Positions 1-10,387 of a DNA stretch of 64,000 bases are shown here, one piece after another. The notes beneath the pieces were generated by a model that worked only from the letters and a program-made list of their open reading frames with translations, did no database searches and was not told the origin of the DNA. A program made the translations under genes and the position numbers. The DNA comes from Argyresthia goedartella (Eukaryota; Arthropoda; Insecta; Lepidoptera; Argyresthiidae): assembly GCA_949825045.1 (NCBI GenBank), contig OX463827.1:2936501-3000500 (forward strand), read 5' to 3'. How positions within the stretch are numbered: the first letter of the stretch is position 1; each line of letters begins with the position of its first letter.

Positions 1-120
1 TGTCAACCTAGTTTTACAATGAATTAATAATATATAAATAGTTTCATGTGAGGTCTGTACGTAAATTCAACCGGTGATTGCCACACGAATGTACTTACAA
101 GAAATCAACTGACTGTTATA

Positions 121-1411
121 CGTGGGGCGCACTGTAAGTTTCCGGAATGAATATGAAAAAATACTATTAAAGGAACAAAATTAATTTATTGTTTTTCAAA
201 ATAATCTCCCTTGGCGTCTATGCACTTTTTCATTCGATGAAACCAGTTTTGAAAACTTTTGTGCCACTCCTCTGTGGTGACCTCTGAAACGTGTTTTTCA
301 TACTCCTCGACAGCCTCTTCTGGTGATGAAAATCGTTGACCGCGTAATTGGTTCTTAATTTTTGGGAACAGAAAAAAGTCACAAGGTGCCAGGTCGGGAC
401 TGTATGCAGGATGACTCATGAGTTCTACATTTTTCGCCTTCAAAAAGTCGTTTGTCTGTCTGGCCGTGTGAGAACTAGCATTGTCGTGGTGCAGGATGAT
501 ACGGCGTTAACGGTTATTTTTACGGAGTTCGTCAATAACTTCCGGCAAACAAATGGTCGTGTACCAGTCACTATTCACTGTACGACGATTCTCTAAAGCA
601 ACAGTAGCCACGTGTCCAGTTTTATTAAAAAAAGAAGCAATCATCCGCTTAGATGCACTTTTCACGCGCGCCACTTTGGTTGGTTTCGGCTCATCTTGAA
701 AGACCCATACGCTCGATTGCTGCTTTGTTTTGGGATCGTAGCAATAAATCCATGTTTCGTCACCTGTTACTATGTCCCACACCAAATTTGACGCACCTTC
801 GTTGAATCTGGTAAGCATGGCACTGCACCAAGTGACGCGGTCCGTTTTTTGAGCCTCGGTCAAGTTGTGTGGGATCCACCGCGAGCACAGCTTTCTCACA
901 CCCAAATGTTTGTGTAGGATTAATTGTATTTGACTCATGCCTATTTCTAAGGATGCGCGAATTTCATGGTAGGTCACATGCCTGTCTGTTTCAATCATAC
1001 GGCGCACAGCATCGATGTTTTTGTTGGTCACAGCGGTGGACGGCCGACCATCGCGAGATTCGTCACTGAGATTGATACGACCACGCTTGAATTCTGCAAA
1101 CCAGCTATAAACAGTTGTCTTGCATGGTGCTTCATTGCCAAAAGCTGTTTCAAGCCGAGCGATGCTCTGTTGAGCTGTCAAATTACACTTAAAATCGTAG
1201 AAAATCATACTACGAAAATTTTCCCGAGTTAAATCCATGTTAATGCAGACACACAATTTTTTAAATGGCGCCACAAGGTAAAAACAAAAGGCAGTCAGAT
1301 GAAACAAACTGCATTCTACAGCCAAAGAGTTCTATTTTCAAATGTTGCAATAAATTTTTAAATATTGTTTATGTAAGTGGCCAGTTCCGGAAACTTACAG
1401 TGCGCCCTATG
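121..1411 (-). mobile_element. mariner-family DNA transposon (inactive copy)
   Basis: The element is 1291 bp long with 27-bp terminal inverted repeats (121-147 and 1385-1411) that differ at two positions and share the core GGGCGCACTGTAAGTTTCC. TA dinucleotides at 119-120 and 1412-1413 form the target-site duplication. The interior encodes a mariner-type transposase on the minus strand. Length, TIR size and TA target all fit Tc1/mariner (mariner branch). Frameshifts in the transposase make this copy non-autonomous. Confidence 0.95.
186..1238 (-). pseudogene. mariner transposase, frameshifted
   Basis: This is a cut-and-paste transposase relic acting on the flanking TIRs. The N-terminal part starts at the ATG at 1238 (residues MDLTREN); an upstream in-frame ATG at 1325 adds 29 residues with no mariner character. 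It carries the helix-turn-helix region and the WIPHNLTEAQK and VTGDETW motifs, the latter holding the first catalytic Asp. The frame breaks at about 507, where a stop follows ELRKNNR. The HHDNASSHTARQ segment with the second Asp lies in another frame. A second shift near 450 puts the C-terminal part in a third frame, with the YSPDLAPCDFF motif (third Asp of DD34D) and the end at 186. With two frame breaks the protein cannot be made. Family assignment is secure from motifs; subfamily is not assigned. Confidence 0.93.
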
Positions 1412-1608
1412 TATTGACGACGCAATTTTGCAAAAACGAAGCCCGAAACGAACCTAATGCCTCTCGCTCGCTCGCGCCCTACGTAGTTCATTCATTTCTT
1501 TCACGCTTCCATGATTCCATCAATCTTGTATGAACCGTAGTGATACGGATTTAAAGATGTATTTGGAAAACGAATTATTTACTGAGTGAATGCTTCTTTT
1601 GGAAGGAT

Positions 1609-2235
1609 CAGTGTAGCCAACTCTACAGTTTTAACTGTAGATTTACAGTTTTGTCCATATCGTCACAGTTTTTAGTTCAGACCTCCAAATCTACAGTTTT
1701 TCTATATAATACTAAGTACGTCATCTACTTTATTCGCTGCGTAACCCGTACAACTCGGTTTTAGCAACGTCTATGGCACGGTTTGCGTAATTGCACAGGT
1801 GGCGTTAGTGGATAAATAAATAAATAAATTTAAAAAAACTTATGAAAACCAAACTTAGGAATAAACTGTCTACCACCACCATAAAGGCACCTTACATACG
1901 AAATTAGAATATAAAAATTGTTTCGAGTTTCATGCTACCAATAAGCATTTAAAGAGATTCAATTAAAATATGTACGATTTCAAGAACAAAAATGAAACTG
2001 AAAATGAGGAGGATGTGCAAATTGAAAACGAAGTCTAGTAGACAAATTGTAATTTTTTTAAGATTTAAAGTTGATTTTATTACTTAATTATGTTGTTTTA
2101 TTGATAACTGCCATTAAATAATACAAAATAAGAAAAGCTGTAGATTTATAGTTCTGTAAGTATACATTTACAGTTTTCTACGGTTTTTTGAAAGCTTGTT
2201 TGCAGTTTTAGTCTAGAATGGGGTTGGCAACACTG
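1609..2235. mobile_element. non-autonomous hAT-type element with 8-bp TSD
   Basis: A 627-bp AT-rich segment begins CAGTGTAGCCAAC and ends GTTGGCAACACTG, a 13-bp terminal inverted repeat with one mismatch. It is bounded on both sides by the perfect 8-bp duplication GGAAGGAT (1601-1608 and 2236-2243). The CA-G termini and 8-bp TSD are hAT hallmarks. Short CTACAGTTTT-like motifs recur near both ends, like hAT subterminal repeats. No transposase reading frame is present. Confidence 0.88.
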
Positions 2236-2243
2236 GGAAGGAT

Positions 2244-2784
2244 CATCTTTTTTATGTATCATTCTTGAGTTACCCATGCCTAATTTGTTACTACCTTTTT
2301 GATAGCCGCTAATAAATATGGTGTAAACACAACACGGTCAACTCGGCTATGACAAGTGGGTACCTAACTGACAAGCCTTTAGAGTTATATTTATGGTTTA
2401 TTTTATTTTATTTTATCCTAATTAACCCACTTAGCAAGTGATATCAATGTGATGGCAAAGATGCTCTCTTCTTCTTTCTTTGTAGCAAATTTATTTTATG
2501 CATCACAAGTTCTTCTCCTTCTTGTAAAATTAATTAATTAAGATAATTTTAATCATTTACTTATTTTAAGTTTGTATTGTAAGTAAATTGAATCAAGGTT
2601 CTGGCAGAATATCAGCGTTGCAGATCTTCTGCAACACTTTGCTGAGTCAGAGCCTTTTCTCTATTTGCAATGCATGTTTGAGTTTTTGTCTACCTATGTA
2701 CTACTGCTTATTTTAATTGTTTTTCTGTCAAATGTGTATTGTAGAAAGTGAATAAAGATTTTATCTATCTATCTATTTATTTAT
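2244..2784. other. AT-rich spacer ending in a LINE-like 3' tail
   Basis: No gene is visible. The final 100 bases (about 2690-2784) contain GAATAAAG followed by TCTA/TTTA microsatellite repeats, which look like the 3' tail of a plus-strand non-LTR element. It abuts a minus-strand LINE fragment whose own tail occupies the same microsatellite. Confidence 0.4.
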
Positions 2785-3125
2785 TGTTATTAACAATGTT
2801 TACAATAAAAATCTTGCAAATTAGTGAAAGTCCTGCAAAACTGCTCACGTAGTTTGACTGCAGGATCAACGGTCTCAACTTCATAAAAGTTTTACAGTGT
2901 GTTAAATAGATGGTTCCTTAACAACTTACAGAATCTTATTTTTTTGGTTACATTCCTTATATTAGTTGGTAAGGTATTCAATAAATAAGGGACGCGTTTG
3001 CCTAGAGTTCTATCAGCATAATAATTATTATTCCTGGGTACTAAGTATTTACCCGTAAGGTTTGACTTAGTATTATGCATATGGTTATTAGCAACTATTA
3101 GGGAGCAACGCTCCCGACTGCTATG
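2785..3125 (-). pseudogene. LINE reverse transcriptase, extreme C-terminal fragment
   Basis: About 80 codons on the minus strand, with residues such as HNTKSNLTGKYLVPR, ADRTLGKRVPYLLNTLP and a stop at 2892, match the usual C-terminal tail of CR1/Jockey-type ORF2 proteins, where an R..G.R.P.LLN.LP motif precedes the end. The open frame extends upstream to about 3125 (residues DNHSSRERC). A 3' UTR of about 100 bases ends in a TAAA/GATA microsatellite near 2785. This is a 5'-truncated dead copy; the clade is uncertain. Confidence 0.6.
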
Positions 3126-3620
3126 GTTATCAATGAAGATCAGATATTAATTTTTAACACTAATAGGAAGTACTTTACATTACAATTTTAAATAATTTTC
3201 TATAATCCTCTTACATTTATTCTTAGTTTTTTTGTTTACTAATAATTTCAAAAATCTGATTGCAATGATTCAATCTTTTCAATGTTTATTTTGAAAGTAA
3301 GGCCATAGCAGTCGAGAGCGTAACTTAATACGAGTCTATTAAGCACCTATATAAACATTTTAGGGTTCTAGCAGGGATTTTAAATTGTAGAGTTTGCCTA
3401 ACAATATTCTAGGTTTGTTACATAAACATAACTTATGTATATGGACTGAGCAGGAAAAGCTCTCATCTACTTTCATACCTAAGTATGTGACACTATTATT
3501 TATCTCTATGGGTAAAAATACGACAAGTAGTCATCTGTCCGTTTATATAACTCTAATATATACATTAGTCTGTTATCTGTTACTGATCCTTCGGCCACTT
3601 TCGAGAGCAGTTTAGAAAAT

Positions 3621-3682
3621 AGAATTATTTTTCTTTATTCGAAACCAGGTTTCCTAGAAAGAAAAATAATTCTGGTTTCGAA
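3621..3682. repeat. interleaved inverted repeats
   Basis: A 16-bp inverted repeat (3621-3636 and 3658-3673, AGAATTATTTTTCTTT) interleaves with a second one (CGAAACCAG at about 3640 and CTGGTTTCG at about 3673). Both pairings are exact. No gene overlaps. Confidence 0.6.
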
Positions 3683-3944
3683 TACAGATTGTAGTATCTT
3701 CTTTTAAAACTCATAAAATTTTGAGAAGGAATATACGCACGATTTAGTTACAATATTCAAAAACGTACTGCAATACGTTCAAATATAAAAAATAGTAATC
3801 TTCGTTAGAGTTTAGACAGGGAACGTAACACAAACTTATTAACGTACTTGTAGCTGGCCAGCTAATTTAAAAAGAGAAATGGCCTAGTGCGTATTTACAT
3901 ATACAGTGAGTATATGGGACTTGATAACATTACATTACCATTTA

Positions 3945-4508
3945 ATTTTAATTAGCCCCGCGAAGGGCATCAAAAAATAGAGCAAGGTTCGATTCCATAT
4001 CCTAGAGAATAATCAATCAATCAAGAATTCATCTCACGCACCCATTCTGGGGCGTGGGGAGTCAGGGTCAGATCATCGGATCTCTTCCTGAGGAAGCGCC
4101 TCTGTCCACTCCTATGGACAGGTCATCGGGGGGCCCTCGCGGGCGGTGGAGATCTTCTCACGAGGGGTGTTCTGTTGGCTGATCGCCGGCTAGGCAACCA
4201 GGTCGCGTGGCAGGCGGCGGCGGTCGGGCGGGCGCGCGTGGTACGGCGCCATGTCGCGGATATGCGGATGTTGAGAGCTATCCGCACGCGCGAACATGCC
4301 CTTCGCCAGCCTCTGGACAAACTGGTCCACTGGTCCCCATCTGAGGTCCCTCTGGATCGTCGCATTCCTCACGTAGCGAGGGGCGTCGACGATGGTACGC
4401 AAAGAGAGGTTCTCTTGGGCTCGGAGTCTCCGTTTGTTATTCATTTTAATTAGCCCCGCGAAGGGGATCAAAAAGTACGGTAAGATTTACAGAAAGATTC
4501 TAGAGAAT
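3945..4508. repeat. direct repeats of about 65 bp flanking a GC-rich retroelement fragment
   Basis: The segment TTTTAATTAGCCCCGCGAAG occurs at about 3948 and again at about 4444. In both places it is followed by GGG(C/G)ATCAAAAA and, about 30 bases later, by TCTAGAGAATAA or a close variant. The GC-rich stretch between them carries a Jockey-like fragment. The repeats could be a long, diverged target-site duplication or a duplicated element end. Confidence 0.55.
4190..4445 (-). pseudogene. Jockey-like LINE ORF2 C-terminal fragment
   Basis: The minus-strand frame contains LRTIVDAPRYVRNATIQRDL followed by a VDQFVQRLAKGMFARAD segment and RPPDRRRLPRDL before the stop. This is the pattern that ends Jockey-type ORF2 (RT-associated C-terminal region: AP.YV.N..I.RDL, then RRLPRDL). 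Only about 85 codons remain. Base composition is far more GC-rich than the flanks, consistent with insertion. No RT catalytic motif is present. Confidence 0.65.
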
Positions 4509-5357
4509 AAATTGTTAGCGCGAGCTTATATCCTGCGGCGTAAACCAAACCATACCGCGATGTAGGAATCGGGAACAGCGCCATCTGTAGCTGTATTGTG
4601 AAACTAATTAATACAAGATCTATAAGACTTGCAGTCTTAACGTATTTTTACGGGCAAAGCTAAGGGTGATATCATTATGGCATACATATTAACCCCACCC
4701 AATGCACTATACCTTTCTCTTTATCTGTCTTCTACTTTATCTAACATTTGTAACATTAGTAGCAGGCATTTCTAACCTAGGTCGGGTGCATAATGTTTCA
4801 TTAGCGTCAGGGGGTGACCCCAGCCAGATTTACATGCACTGAACTTTATTACTTAAGCTTATTAGAGATGTTGCAGGATAATAGGATGATGTTCCTGTTG
4901 TTAGTACCACACTAATGACGATGTACTATTTGTAGCTTCAAGATGTATTAAAAGGACATACCATAGTTGCAGTGAACCATAGAACTGACTAAACGTGGGT
5001 AGGTACATCCATGCCTCTGCTACTCCGTATATTAAATGGCGTGACGATATCTCTGATTGTATGGAATAGGCGTAAGAGCTTTTTAGCTAGGGGCTGCCGA
5101 CACGTTGTGATATCGTGCTGAACGATAGTCGCAAATAGTCAAAAATCAGTGTCCCAAGCGTAGTCCAATCAGATTTATTATAGTTTTATCAGTACCAGCT
5201 ATAATCACAGTAAAACTTTAACCGTGTTACCGTTACTACAAAAAATATTAAACATAGTTTAACCTCAAAAGAAATTTCAAAACCCATATATTTTTGTTTT
5301 TAAACAAGTCTTGAACAGGAGTTTATTTTTTGTAGGAAGACCCGATTCCCTAGTTCT
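4509..5357. other. intergenic, nothing recognised
   Basis: No coding segment, RNA gene or clear repeat boundary is visible in this stretch. Confidence 0.5.
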
Positions 5358-5455
5358 ATATGGATATAGATATATGGATATAGATATATGGATATAGATA
5401 TATGGTAATAGATATATGGATATAGATATATGGATATAGATATATGGATATAAGA
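5358..5455. repeat. tandem GGATATAGATATAT repeat
   Basis: A 12-14-bp unit reading TGGATATAGATATA is repeated about eight times with one TGGTAATAGATATA variant. The ORF through it (IYIHISIS) is repeat translation, not a gene. Confidence 0.9.
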
Positions 5456-6321
5456 TATTACTCAAATACTGCAGCATCAAAATGAGAGCCCCTTGACCCG
5501 CGCCGTAAAAAAAAACAATAAAACGAGGCGAATACTTTTGTTTTAAAAATCAGAGTCCCTCAATTATGGGAGACCCACATTTTAATGTAACCTAAACAAA
5601 TATACCGAGTAGCGATAGGGGTTGCTTTGAGTCTTTGCATTGAGTTTGGTTATTTGCTTTTAATTACGCTTAGAATGTAGCGTTCTCGGGGCATGTATCA
5701 AACTATATAAATTTATCCTTTTCGTCCTGGGTTTGCTCGGAGAAAACTCTTATTACTTTGCTTATATCTATAACTCAATTATGTAGTTAAATAAAGGTTT
5801 TGTATTTTTTGTATGTACTAATACAAAAAAAATACACAATCTTCATTTAACTAATTGCGGTATAGATATAAATGTTGCTTGGGTCCACACTAGGTTTAAC
5901 CTGTCAATTGGAGTCCTAGCCAATTACAAGTTTACAATATAATTAGTTGCTGACCATAAGTTATTATTACATTAGTAAAACTAAGACGAATATAATTATT
6001 TTAATTTTTGTTACAGAAAGCATAATAACAAAACACAATTTTTTTAACTAAGTAAGCTGTACACAAATATAAATATTACAAATAAGAGTGGTAGTATGTG
6101 TGCATGATATAGAGTTAAATATTATGAGGGATGTTAGATGGTTATAGATAATAATATGATAATAAAATAGTAGTTTATGTGACTGCTACATAATGGAGGG
6201 CATATCACTCGAGAGTTTTAATGCCTACATATGTACAGTTACATACAGTGTTCAGGAACCGCATGTTTGACCGGCATTGTGGCTCTGTAATTGTTTAGCT
6301 TTTTCTGTAGTACCAACTTCA
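5456..6321. other. AT-rich intergenic DNA
   Basis: I see no gene. Runs of AT and short polyT tracts dominate. Confidence 0.5.
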
Positions 6322-6424
6322 CGCAGGCGGGCGTCGGCGTTCGAAATTTGAATGTCAGTACCAACTTCACAAACAAACTAGGGACGGCACGCAGGCGCGC
6401 GTCGGCGTTCGAAATTTGAATGTC
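6322..6424. repeat. direct duplication of a GC-rich 36-bp motif
   Basis: ACGCAGGCG followed by GCGTCGGCGTTCGAAATTTG and AATGTCA occurs at about 6322-6357 and 6389-6424, with one G/C difference. Each copy lies close to the phrase CCAACTTCAC. Confidence 0.75.
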
Positions 6425-6434
6425 ATAATATGTA

Positions 6435-6472
6435 GAAAAATTACACATTATGGTCATAATGTGTAATTTTTC
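6435..6472. repeat. perfect 18-bp inverted repeat
   Basis: GAAAAATTACACATTATG, a GT spacer, and CATAATGTGTAATTTTTC form a perfect 18-bp-arm palindrome, directly after the duplicated GC-rich motif. Confidence 0.9.
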
Positions 6473-6890
6473 AGTTAAGAAATTACTTTTTAACAAGTAG
6501 TTTAACATTATGCTGATCGTAACGTGCGGTTTTTGTACGCAGTAAAGAGGGTTTATGATACGTGTGTAGATAAAATATATAAAAGCCAAAATGCATCCGT
6601 TCCGAATTGTATGTAAATATTTTCAAGTTATATATTATAAACGTCAGTATGTATGTATTTCGGAAATTATAGATAACTTACCTACTTATGAATTTTGTTT
6701 CCTTCAATTTAATTTCTATTTAATATACTTTATTGAACACAAACAGCGAAAAAAATCAACGAAAAAAACATGTTCAAAGGCGAGCTTATCTCTTCAAGAT
6801 ATTTCTTGCAGCAAACCTTTCGATAATTTATATTATAATTTAAAAAATTTTGATACGTTCCCGTTCGAGTTCTTGGTATTGAAGTCTCGA

Positions 6891-6953
6891 TGTCTCCCAC
6901 TCCGCGTGTGTGTGTGTGTGTGTGTGGCACACACACACACGGAGTGGGAGACA
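6891..6953. repeat. TG/CA microsatellite palindrome
   Basis: The arms TGTCTCCCACTCCG (6891-6904) and CGGAGTGGGAGACA (6940-6953) are exact complements. Between them a (GT)n run passes into an (AC)n run, so almost the whole 63 bp can fold into one hairpin. Confidence 0.9.
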
Positions 6954-7329
6954 TTGTCAAATACAGAATGTAATCGGGGTCGTGATTATTACTGACTCAG
7001 TAAAATATGAATTAGGGAATCCAGTTCTGCAATGAAAATGCGCGATCCCGCACCTTTTTGGAGGTTGATTGCGGGATTGCTCAAGCGGGATCCCGCACTG
7101 TTGCGGGACTGAACATTATAATTTTTTTTTTAATAAAAGTGGGCTCAGACGACTTTCTGATTGTTTATTAAACCCAGTACAGCCTCATTCAATAGGTATT
7201 TAAAAACTTTCCCTTGGAACTCGTGACTTTTCTATAGACATATAATTTGATTGGAAAATAAAATTGAAGCTCGAGGTTCTGAAGGTGTTGCGCGTTTTTT
7301 TCACATTCTTACGGTATTTAGAAAAAAAT

Positions 7330-7697
7330 AAAGTGCTACCATAGACTAACTGTATGGTACCTACTACGTATTAATAAAGTGCTACCATAGACTAACTGTA
7401 TGGTACCTACTACGTATTAATAAAGTGCTACCATAGACTAACTGTATGGTACCTACTACGTATTAATAAAGTGCTACCATAGACTAACTGTATGGTACCT
7501 ACTACGTATTAATAAAGTGCTACCATAGACTAACTGTATGGTACCTACTACGTATTAATAAAGTGCTACCATAGACTAACTGTATGGTACCTACTACGTA
7601 TTAATAAAGTGCTACCATAGACTAACTGTATGGTACCTACTACGTATTAATAAAGTGCTACCATAGACTAACTGTAAGGTACCTACTACGTATTAAT
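7330..7697. repeat. 46-bp tandem array, 8 copies
   Basis: The unit starts AAAGTGCTACCATAGACTAA. It repeats exactly eight times with a strict 46-bp period. The last copy has one change (CTGTAAGGTA instead of CTGTATGGTA). Each unit has a 7-bp inverted repeat TACCATA/TATGGTA. Near-identity of copies indicates recent expansion. Confidence 0.95.
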
Positions 7698-7867
7698 TTC
7701 ATACGTTGCATTGAAGGTGATAAAATAAAAACTTTTCCCTTTGAGTTTTTATTTTTTTAACTCTTCCTAATAACCTTCCTGAGACTCCAAAGAGTAGTTT
7801 AAAAAGTCCATTCCAATCGGTATAGCCGATTGCGAGTTTCGCGCTTACCAACATATTAAGCGATTCA

Positions 7868-8275
7868 TTTTTAGGGTTCCGTACCCGAAGGGTTCCAAAC
7901 GGGACCCTATTACTAAGACTCCGCTGTCCGTCCGTCCGTCCGTCCGTCCGTCTGTCACCAGGCTGTATCTCAAGAACCTAGCTAGAGAGTGGAAATTTTC
8001 ACAGATTATGTATTTCTGTTGCCGCTATAACAACAAATACTAAAAAACAGGATAAAATAAATATTTAAGGGGGCTCCCATACAACAATACCACATACAAA
8101 CTTATGGATGCACCTGGTTACGTACATGGAGTGTGAAAGTAACCGCACCAATAACTTTGTAAACAATATTTTGCTGTGTAAAATCCAAACTATTCACTCC
8201 ACACCATCGCTTCCATTGAACGGTGGTACGGAACCCTTCGTGCGCGATTTAGACTCGCACTTGACCGGTTTTTTT
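7868..8275 (+). mobile_element. Lepidoptera interspersed repeat (family 1), full copy
   Basis: It starts TTTTTAGGGTTCCGTACCCG and ends TCGCACTTGACCGGTTTT, with a TCCG microsatellite near the start (CTGTCCGTCCGTCCG) and GTACGGAACCCTTCGTGCGC near the end. The motif AGGGTTCCGTACC recurs inverted toward the end as GGTACGGAACCCT. It is almost identical to the copy at 38703-39112, so both moved recently. The transposition class is unknown to me. Confidence 0.8.
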
Positions 8276-8590
8276 ATTTTACGTACATAGATGGTCATGT
8301 TACCTCCTTTTTATCAGCTGCCCATAATCCTTCCCACATTTCCCATAAAAAATTCCATTATTCAGCTTTCACATATTTAATTAATCTATCCTTTGTACAC
8401 ATTAAAGCCTACTACGGCAGGGGTTGCGTGCGGACACCAACGAAATAGGATATGGATAAATTACTGTAAAATACATTCTGGCTATGCACCGCTTCAGCAA
8501 TAATAATACCCACTGTGTATTCCGGGTCATAATTGAAAATATTTCCATGTATGCGGCGTAATTTAAGAATATTCGTTCGCTTGGCGTTAA

Positions 8591-9242
8591 TATATGGAAC
8601 AAGTGCGGCTCCGACTCGCACACGTTGGTTCCGTACCATCGTACAAGACACGTTAACTTCCAACCAACCCAACCCCATTAATATATGGAACAAGTGCGGC
8701 TCCGACTCGCACACGTTGGTTCCGTACCATCGTACAAGACAGACACGTTAACTTCCAACCAACCCAACCCCGTTAATATATGGAACAAGTGCGGCTCCGA
8801 CTCGCACACGTTGGTTCCGTACCATCGTACAAGACACATTAACTTCCAACCAACCCAACCCCGTTAATATATGGAACAAGTGCGGCTCCGACTCGCACAC
8901 GTTGGTTCCGTACCATCGTACAAGACAGACACGTTAACTTCCAACCAACCCAACCCCGTTAATATATGGAACAAGTGCGGCTCCGAGTCGCACACGTTGG
9001 TTCCGTACCATCGTACAAGACACGTTAACTTCCAACCAACCCAACCCCGTTAATATATGGAACAAGTGCGGCTCCGACTCGCACACGTTGGTTCCGTACC
9101 ATCGTACAAGACACGTTAACTTCCAACCAACCCAACCCCGTTAATATATGGAACAAGTGCGGCTCCGACTCGCACACGTTGGTTCCGTACCATCGTACAA
9201 GACACGTTAACTTCCAACCAACCCAACCCCGTTAATATATGG
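8591..9242. repeat. 91/95-bp satellite array, left part
   Basis: Seven units of TATATGGAACAAGTGCGGCT... repeat with period 91 bp, or 95 bp where GACACG is GACAGACACG. The array stops abruptly at the 5' LTR of the element at 9243 and resumes at 14400, so the retroelement inserted into a pre-existing array. The 60-residue ORFs across it are translations of the repeat. Confidence 0.95.
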
Positions 9243-9767
9243 TGTTCGATTCAGAATCGATACTCGATCGATGGTTTCGGAACGGCCATTTTGAATTTGA
9301 CGGAGCTGCCAACCAAGCAGTTTTTTGACAACTGACAGACGAAAAGCCCCCGCAATGTGACGCGTATTGATTTGGGCATTGAAATTAAATCGTAAGCCAT
9401 CTGGAATTGTATTCGGGCTCCCCTCAGGATTGTCTTATAGCTGAGTGTATTGTGGTTCTCCGAACCAGATAAAGTTCGTATTTACGTAACATAACCTGTG
9501 TTGGAACACTGTGCGCGTCGAAGCTGGCCTGCCAGCCATACCTGGTTGGCTGAAGAACCTGTCTACCAAGAAGAGCCTAGGGTGCACCCAGGCCTTGCAG
9601 AGAGACAGGAGTTTGACGGGAACGAAGCACAGACCAGGTCAGATAGAATCTATTTACTTTAGCTCGGTGAATCGCCGACGAAGTTCTTGCCTCTTGGCAT
9701 CTGATCGCTACGCTACCTCGTAGCTATGGGCCCCTGCGAGGTCATTGGGTGCCGAGAGGCCTGATAA
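9243..9767 (+). repeat. 5' LTR of BEL/Pao-like copy 1
   Basis: It is matched along its length by 13878-14399. It carries a 3-bp insertion (GACGAAGTTC against GACGTTC) and ends CTGATAA where the 3' LTR ends CTGAACA. The next bases, TTTTGGTAGCAAGAGCG, start with a TGG as expected for a tRNA primer site. Confidence 0.93.
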
Positions 9768-10387
9768 TTTTGGTAGCAAGAGCGTGGTTTCCTGAGATTT
9801 GCAGCCGTCAAGGGCTCCGGGAACCCACGATTTGGGACTATCAATCTGTAGGTATAGGCGGTTATTAGCTAACTTGGTGTTGTTCCTGTATCCACATAGA
9901 TTGGTAGTATTGTAAGCTATAAGTCTATTGCTGGTAGTAGACAGACAGATATAACAGTTTTCCCTAAATGACCAGTTGTACTGAGATGTGACTCAGAATA
10001 GTAATTACATTACAGGTACATTGTAGGTGAATTGAAATTTGCATTGAAGTACCAGTTACCAGTTAGTCAATCTATTAGTGGTCTAGTAATGCTAATGAAT
10101 GTTTGGTTAACATAGGTAGTTACATTTATTGACAGCAGGCTATGACATTGTTTTCAGTTTATAGCAATTTATAACTTGAACTAATATTGACTATCTGTGT
10201 GTGTTATATGATATAGGGAAACTAAATTGTTGTTTACAGAATTTGTGTAGATATAAACTCGGTTTCTATTGTTTGGGGAAATCAGCATTGTTTAAGTTAT
10301 AGATTAGGGTTCCCTCGTTTGGGTTGTAGACTGGAGGGTCCAATATAATTGAGTTATTGCAAATTGTGAGTAAGTATCGTTCCGATC

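Noticed and set aside
121..1411. Functional mariner
   Set aside because: Two frame breaks separate the three catalytic Asp segments.
7330..7697. CRISPR-like array
   Set aside because: The whole 46-bp unit repeats with no unique spacers, and the genome is eukaryotic.
8412..9053. Several 60-100-residue ORFs in the satellite
   Set aside because: They are copies of the repeat unit (MEQVRLRLAHVGSV type) read in frame; no protein family.
9511..9723. 70-residue ORF repeated at 14146-14355
   Set aside because: It lies inside the LTRs and is duplicated only because the LTRs are.
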